Shown here piece by piece: positions 57,226-64,000 of a DNA stretch of 64,000 nucleotides (position 1 is the first letter of the stretch; every line of letters starts with the position of its first letter). The notes beneath the pieces were generated by a model. That model was not told the origin of the DNA, searched no databases, and saw only the letters and a program-made list of their open reading frames with translations. The stretch is from the NCBI GenBank assembly GCA_004026145.2, contig CP034977.1:4871100-4935099 (forward strand), in the 5' to 3' direction. This DNA comes from Takifugu bimaculatus. Taxonomy: Eukaryota > Chordata > Actinopteri > Tetraodontiformes > Tetraodontidae. The position numbers and the translations under genes were made by a program.

Positions 57226-57769
57226 TGTATGTCACCTTTGAGTTGACCGAGTCGTGTTGCTGAGTTCAGGTTAGCTTCTTGTGCCTGCTGATTTTAGCTT
57301 TTTGTTAGCAGAAATTTCTTCAGCCTGCGTGGCGTCGCTGCCTTCACGTCTAATAGAGTTATGTTTAATAGATCAATCAAAAGATTTGGGATTTTATTAG
57401 GGTCTTTCAGCCTGTCAGAGCTGCGCTCATACATGGTTTGAATGTTTCAAAACTCATTAAAAAGCAGTCATGATATCCTACACACGGTTTTTCCTTCTGG
57501 ATTTTAATTATTTTTCAAATGTCTTGAGTCATTTTTTAAATATATGCGCCACTTGTTTTACATCAGCGTCAGATTTTCTTCTTTAAAATGTTTGTGACTA
57601 ATAAATACAGAATTACAATGTGTGGAGATGGTTTTTCATGTCAAATGTAGAAATTGTGAAGGTGACAACTTGATTTTTGATATTCAGACGTGTTGCTAAT
57701 GAAGGAAAAGCTGAAACGATCCCAAAAACATTCATCTGCTGTCAGAAAGTTAGAGAAGCCACCAGTCCT

Positions 57770-58110
57770 GTGAGTCCTGCAGCATTTAACTGGTGTGGAG
57801 GCAGGGAGCTGGGGGAGGGGCGGGGTCACATCGGGAAGGGGCGGGGTCACATCGGGGGGCGGGGCGACAGTGGGCGGGGCGGGGTTGGGGGCTTGAATGG
57901 TTGTTCAGTCCCAGCTGAGATGGAGCCTTCTGTTATTTACTTCCTGCTTAAAATCGCAACAGTCTGATGACCACTTCCTGAGAGAGAGCTCTTTTTTGTT
58001 TCCACGGCAACAGCATCGCTCATCCTCCATCCTCTTTATCATCATCTCTCTGTCCAGCTGTGTTCAGCTCCTCATCATCAACGCCATGGTGGATAAAGCA
58101 ACCAGGTAGT
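57770..58110 (+). promoter_or_regulatory. GC-box cluster and possible first exon of a downstream gene
   Basis: 57813-57892 carries several GGGGCGGGG / GGGCGGGGCGG boxes (Sp1-type) in two short duplicates (GGGGCGGGGTCACATCGG), unusual in this A/T-rich contig. About 190 bases on, at 58086, an ATG in strong context (GCCATGG) opens MVDKATR followed by AG/GTAGTG. This could be a promoter plus first coding exon, but only seven codons are visible and the gene cannot be named. The next exon would lie beyond the repeats. Confidence 0.3.
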
Positions 58111-58319
58111 GAGTCTGTTTATTCCAACAGCGTTTTTATGTCTTTCACTGCTGAGAATCTGGTCCAGTAGATCTGCTGATCCCCTCTGTGGATCTGGATC
58201 GGCTTCATATGGTGGTCTTGGCATGTTGTGTTATTATTGTGTATTATTATTGTGATATTCCAGAAACAGATGCAGTTTTTAAATGTTGAGTTTATTTATG
58301 AAGAAATATTCTCATCCAT

Positions 58320-58800
58320 TCATACTGGTCTCATTCAGACCCACTACTGGTCTCATTCAGACCCACTCATGGTCTCATTCAGACCCACTCATGGTCTCAT
58401 TCAGACCCACTACTGGTCTCATTCAGACCCACTAATGGTCTCATTCAGACCCAGCAACTGGTCTCATTCAGACCCAGCTACTGGTCTCATTCAGACCCAG
58501 CTACTGGTCTCATTCAGACCCAGCTACTGGTCTCATTCAGACCCACTCATGGTCTCATTCAGACCCACTCATGGTCTCATTCAGACCCACTACTGGTCTC
58601 ATTCAGACCCACTAATGGTCTCATTCAGACCCAGCAACTGGTCTCATTCAGACCCACTACTGGTCTCATTCAGACCCACTAATGGTCTCATTCAGACCCA
58701 GCAACTGGTCTCATTCAGACCCAGCTACTGGTCTCATTCAGACCCAGCTACTGGTCTCATTCAGACCCACTAATGGTCTCATTCAGACCCAGCAACTGGC
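58320..58800. repeat. 22-base minisatellite (GGTCTCATTCAGACCCA)
   Basis: About 22 copies of a unit GGTCTCATTCAGACCCA plus CTACT, CTCAT, CTAAT or GCAACT. Unit-length variants recur in blocks (58320-58540 resembles 58540-58760). The periodic SHSDPLMVSFRP frame (58228-58773) comes from it. GGTCTCATTCAGACC is itself an imperfect palindrome (GGTCT / AGACC). Confidence 0.92.
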
Positions 58801-59054
58801 CTGCTGGTTGAAGAGTCACTGAAATAGACCCGTCTGACAAGCTGAAACAGGCTGAAGAATGAACCCATCCTGCCCCCATTCAGAGACCTTCAACAACAGA
58901 CGAGGAACCAACTGAGGAGGATCTATCAGTCTATCATCAAAGAAACATCAAGATGATCCACAAGACTTGTTGGATCCTGACACAACTGCTCTGTGAACAG
59001 TGGACCAGTTCCCCCAGAACCACAGACCAGGTACCAGGAATCAGGAACCACGAT

Positions 59055-59573
59055 GACTGACTAGAAATAGCTTCACTAACTAGAGACAGCTTCACTAACT
59101 AGAGATAGCTTCACTAACTAGAGATAGCTTCACTGACTAGAGATAGCTTCACTAACTAGAGATAGCTTCACTAACTAGAGACAGCTTCACTGACTAGAGA
59201 TAGCTTCACTGACTAGAGATAGCTTCACTGACTAGAGACAGCTTCACTAACTAGAGATAGCTTCACTGACTAGAGACAGCTTCGCTGACTAGAAATAACT
59301 TCTCTAACTAGAGACAGCTTCACTAACTAGAGATAGCTTCACTGACTAGAGATAGCTTCACTAACTAGAGATAGCTTCTCTAACTAGAGATAGCTTCACT
59401 GACTAGAGACAGCTTCTCTAACTAGAGACAGCTTCACTAACTAGAGACAGCTTCACTGACTAGAGACAGCTTCTCTAACTAGAGACAGCTTCACTAACTA
59501 GAGATAGCTTCACTGACTAGAGACAGCTTCTCTAACTAGAGACAGCTTCACTAACTAGAGATAGCTTCACTGA
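59055..59573. repeat. 19-base minisatellite (AGCTTCACTAACTAGAGAT)
   Basis: About 27 copies of a 19-base unit AGCTTCACTAACTAGAGAT with TGACT and TCTCT variants, running into the N gap. Confidence 0.93.
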
Positions 59574-59673
59574 NNNNNNNNNNNNNNNNNNNNNNNNNNN
59601 NNNNNNNNNNNNNNNNNNNNNNNNNNNNNNNNNNNNNNNNNNNNNNNNNNNNNNNNNNNNNNNNNNNNNNNNN
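59574..59673. other. Assembly gap (100 N)
   Basis: 100 N placed between two different tandem arrays, so the join and spacing here are unknown. Confidence 0.98.
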
Positions 59674-62600
59674 GTGGCGTGAGATATTATCAGGTGAGCC
59701 GTGAGATATTATCAGGTGTGCCGTGAGATATTATCAGGTGTGCCATGAGATATTATCAGGTGTGGCGTGAGATATTATCAGGTGAGCCGTGAGATATTAT
59801 CAGGTGTGCCGTGAGATATTATCAGGTGTGCCATGAGATATTATCAGGTGTGGCGTGAGATATTATCAGGTGTGCCATGAGATATTATCAGGTGTGGCAT
59901 GAGATATTATCAGGTGAGCCATGAGATATTATCAGGTGAGCCATGAGATATTATCAGGTGAGCCGTGAGATATTATCAGGTGTGCCGTGAGATATTATCA
60001 GGTGTGCCATGAGATATTATCAGGTGTGGCGTGAGATATTATCAGGTGTGCCATGAGATATTATCAGGTGTGGCATGAGATATTATCAGGTGAGCCATGA
60101 GATATTATCAGGTGAGCCATGAGATATTATCAGGTGTGCCGTGAGATATTATCAGGTGAGCCGTGAGATATTATCAGGTGTGCCGTGAGATATTATCAGG
60201 TGAGCCGTGAGATATTATCAGGTGTGCCGTGAGATATTATCAGGTGTGCCGTGAGATATTATCAGGTGAGCCATGAGATATTATCAGGTGAGCCATGAGA
60301 TATTATCAGGTGAGCCATGAGATATTATCAGGTGTGCCGTGAGATATTATCAGGTGAGCCGTGAGATATTATCAGGTGTGGCGTGAGATATTATCAGGTG
60401 TGGCGTGAGATATTATCAGGTGAGCCATGAGATATTATCAGGTGAGCCGTGAGATATTATCAGGTGTGGCGTGAGATATTATCAGGTGTGGCGTGAGATA
60501 TTATCAGGTGTGGCGTGAGATATTATCAGGTGTGCCATGAGATATTATCAGGTGTGGCATGAGATATTATCAGGTGAGCCATGAGATATTATCAGGTGAG
60601 CCGTGAGATATTATCAGGTGAGCCGTGAGATATTATCAGGTGAGCCGTGAGATATTATCAGGTGTGCCGTGAGATATTATCAGGTGAGCCGTGAGATATT
60701 ATCAGGTGTGCCGTGAGATATTATCAGGTGTGGCGTGAGATATTATCAGGTGTGGCCTGAGATATTATCAGGTGAGCCGTGAGATATTATCAGGTGAGCC
60801 GTGAGATATTATCAGGTGTGCCGTGAGATATTATCAGGTGTGCCGTGAGATATTATCAGGTGTGGCGTGAGATATTATCAGGTGTGCCGTGAGATATTAT
60901 CAGGTGAGCCATGAGATATTATCAGGTGAGCCATGAGATATTATCAGGTGAGCCGTGAGATATTATCAGGTGTGCCGTGAGATATTATCAGGTGTGCCGT
61001 GAGATATTATCAGGTGTGCCATGAGATATTATCAGGTGTGGCGTGAGATATTATCAGGTGTGCCATGAGATATTATCAGGTGTGGCATGAGATATTATCA
61101 GGTGAGCCATGAGATATTATCAGGTGTGGCGTGAGATATTATCAGGTGTGCCGTGAGATATTATCAGGTGAGCCGTGAGATATTATCAGGTGAGCCGTGA
61201 GATATTATCAGGTGTGCCGTGAGATATTATCAGGTGAGCCGTGAGATATTATCAGGTGTGCCGTGAGATATTATCAGGTGTGCCGTGAGATATTATCAGG
61301 TGTGGCGTGAGATATTATCAGGTGTGCCATGAGATATTATCAGGTGTGGCATGAGATATTATCAGGTGAGCCATGAGATATTATCAGGTGTGCCATGAGA
61401 TATTATCAGGTGTGCCGTGAGATATTATCAGGTGTGGCGTGAGATATTATCAGGTGTGGCGTGAGATATTATCAGGTGTGCCATGAGATATTATCAGGTG
61501 TGGCATGAGATATTATCAGGTGAGCCATGAGATATTATCAGGTGTGCCATGAGATATTATCAGGTGTGCCGTGAGATATTATCAGGTGTGGCGTGAGATA
61601 TTATCAGGTGTGGCGTGAGATATTATCAGGTGAGCCGTGAGATATTATCAGGTGAGCCATGAGATATTATCAGGTGTGCCGTGAGATATTATCAGGTGTG
61701 GCGTGAGATATTATCAGGTGTGGCCTGAGATATTATCAGGTGAGCCGTGAGATATTATCAGGTGAGCCGTGAGATATTATCAGGTGTGCCGTGAGATATT
61801 ATCAGGTGTGCCGTGAGATATTATCAGGTGTGCCGTGAGATATTATCAGGTGTGGCGTGAGATATTATCAGGTGTGCCATGAGATATTATCAGGTGTGCC
61901 GTGAGATATTATCAGGTGAGCCGTGAGATATTATCAGGTGAGCCGTGAGATATTATCAGGTGTGCCGTGAGATATTATCAGGTGTGGCGTGAGATATTAT
62001 CAGGTGAGCCATGAGATATTATCAGGTGAGCCATGAGATATTATCAGGTGTGGCGTGAGATATTATCAGGTGAGCCATGAGATATTATCAGGTGAGCCAT
62101 GAGATATTATCAGGTGTGGCGTGAGATATTATCAGGTGTGGCGTGAGATATTATCAGGTGTGGCATGAGATATTATCAGGTGAGCCATGAGATATTATCA
62201 GGTGTGGCGTGAGATATTATCAGGTGAGCCATGAGATATTATCAGGTGAGCCATGAGATATTATCAGGTGTGGCGTGAGATATTATCAGGTGTGGCGTGA
62301 GATATTATCAGGTGTGCCATGAGATATTATCAGGTGTGGCATGAGATATTATCAGGTGAGCCATGAGATATTATCAGGTGTGCCATGAGATATTATCAGG
62401 TGAGGCGTGAGATATTATCAGGTGAGCCATGAGATATTATCAGGTGTGCCATGAGATATTATCAGGTGTGCCGTGAGATATTATCAGGTGTGGCGTGAGA
62501 TATTATCAGGTGTGGCGTGAGATATTATCAGGTGAGCCGTGAGATATTATCAGGTGTGCCATGAGATATTATCAGGTGTGCCATGAGATATTATCAGGTG

Positions 62601-64000
62601 AGCCGTGAGATATTATCAGGTGAGCCATGAGATATTATCAGGTGTGCCATGAGATATTATCAGGTGTGCCGTGAGATATTATCAGGTGTGGCGTGAGATA
62701 TTATCAGGTGTGGCGTGAGATATTATCAGGTGAGCCGTGAGATATTATCAGGTGTGCCGTGAGATATTATCAGGTGAGCCGTGAGATATTATCAGGTGTG
62801 CCGTGAGATATTATCAGGTGAGCCGTGAGATATTATCAGGTGTGCCGTGAGATATTATCAGGTGTGGCGTGAGATATTATCAGGTGTGGCCTGAGATATT
62901 ATCAGGTGAGCCGTGAGATATTATCAGGTGAGCCGTGAGATATTATCAGGTGTGCCGTGATATATATCAGGTGTGCCGTGAGATATTATCAGGTGTGGCC
63001 GTGAGATATTATCAGGTGTGGCGTGAGATATTATCAGGTGTGGCCATGAGATATTATCAGGTGTGGCATGAGATATTATCAGGTGAGCCATGAGATATTA
63101 TCAGGTGAGCCATGAGATATTATCAGGTGAGCCGTGAGATATTATCAGGTGTGCCGTGAGATATTATCAGGTGTGCCGTGAGATATTATCAGGTGTGCCG
63201 TGAGATATTATCAGGTGTGGCATGAGATATTATCAGGTGAGCCATGAGATATTATCAGGTGAGCCATGAGATATTATCAGGTGTGGCGTGAGATATTATC
63301 AGGTGAGCCATGAGATATTATCAGGTGAGCCATGAGATATTATCAGGTGTGCGTGAGATATTATCAGGTGTGGCGTGAGATATTATCAGGTGTGGCATGA
63401 GATATTATCAGGTGAGCCGTGAGATATTATCAGGTGTGGCGTGAGATATTATCAGGTGAGCCATGAGATATTATCAGGTGAGCCATGAGATATTATCAGG
63501 TGTGGCGTGAGATATTATCAGGTGTGGCGTGAGATATTATCAGGTGTGCCATGAGATATTATCAGGTGTGGCGTGAGATATTATCAGGTGAGCCATGAGA
63601 TATTATCAGGTGTGCTGAGATATTATCAGGTGAGGCGTGAGATATTATCAGGTGAGCCATGAGATATTATCAGGTGTGCGCCATGAGATATTATCAGGTG
63701 TGCCGTGAGATATTATCAGGTGTGGCGTGAGATATTATCAGGTGTGGCGTGAGATATTATCAGGTGAGCCGTGAGATATTATCAGGTGTGCCATGAGATA
63801 TTATCAGGTGTGCCATGAGATATTATCAGGTGAGCCGTGAGATATTATCAGGTGTGGCCATGATATATTATCAGTGTGGCCATGAGATATTATCAGGTGT
63901 CCGTGAGATATTATCAGGTGTGGCGTGAGATATTATCAGGTGGCGTGAGATATTATCAGGTGAGCCGTGAGATATTATCAGTGTGCCGTGAGATATTATC
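59674..64000. repeat. 22-base satellite-like array with donor-like CAGGTGAGCC
   Basis: About 4.3 kb, roughly 197 copies of a 22-base unit GTGAGATATTATCAGGTG plus AGCC, TGCC or TGGC, with GTGAG/ATGAG alternation; it continues to the window edge. Divergence is confined to three positions, apart from a few indels near 62960-63050 and after 63600. Each unit contains TATCAG/GTGAGC, a near-consensus 5' splice site. The spacing is constant with no unique spacers, so it is not a CRISPR array. Confidence 0.95.

Noticed and set aside
58228..58773. 181-codon frame with SHSDPLMVSFRP repeats
   Set aside because: Generated by the 22-base GGTCTCATTCAGACCCA repeat.
59674..64000. CRISPR-like regular array
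   Set aside because: No unique spacers: the whole 22-base unit is conserved. Surroundings are vertebrate genes. It is a minisatellite.

Overview
The window reads as a ray-finned fish (teleost-like) nuclear contig. The genes have many short exons with GT/AG borders. Introns hold decayed Tc1/mariner-type transposons and fish-style dispersed repeats. Microsatellite, minisatellite and TTAGGG-like arrays are very abundant. There are two 100-base runs of N (41361-41460 and 59574-59673).

Layout. (1) 517-10339, minus strand: 20 exons of an alpha2-class type IV collagen, best matched to col4a4. It runs from the 7S exon at 10268-10339 down to 517 and continues off the left edge. (2) About 10.4-16.9 kb: the head-to-head intergenic/5' region, filled with TTAGGG-like arrays and a near-perfect inverted repeat at 13.43-13.77 kb. 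(3) 16959-38638, plus strand: 38 consecutive exons of an alpha1-class type IV collagen, best matched to col4a3. It starts with signal peptide and 7S and is in phase throughout, but the NC1 exons are not found before the gap at 41361. (4) 41461-56281, plus strand: atg16l2 (autophagy WD40 protein). It has N-terminal and coiled-coil pieces, then WD40 exons to a natural stop. Several introns are almost entirely minisatellite. Three internal +1 frame disruptions are visible. (5) 56.3-64 kb: a Tc1-like remnant, a GC-box-rich segment with a possible first exon of another gene, then four tandem-repeat tracts to the window end.

Biology. The alpha3 and alpha4 chains of collagen IV assemble with alpha5 into basement-membrane heterotrimers, and in vertebrates their genes share a divergent promoter. 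The layout here agrees. atg16l2 encodes an ATG16-type protein and is functionally unrelated; its link to col4a3 crosses an N gap and needs checking.

The most unusual signal is that several introns consist of tandem repeats starting exactly at the 5' splice site, and one also ends exactly at the 3' splice site. The repeat units carry copies of the donor (CAG/GTGCGT, about 240 copies) or acceptor (CTGCAG) sequence, as if the splice junction seeded the array. A second signal is that TTAGGG-like arrays with different local variants occupy at least nine separate places, flanking or inside all three genes.
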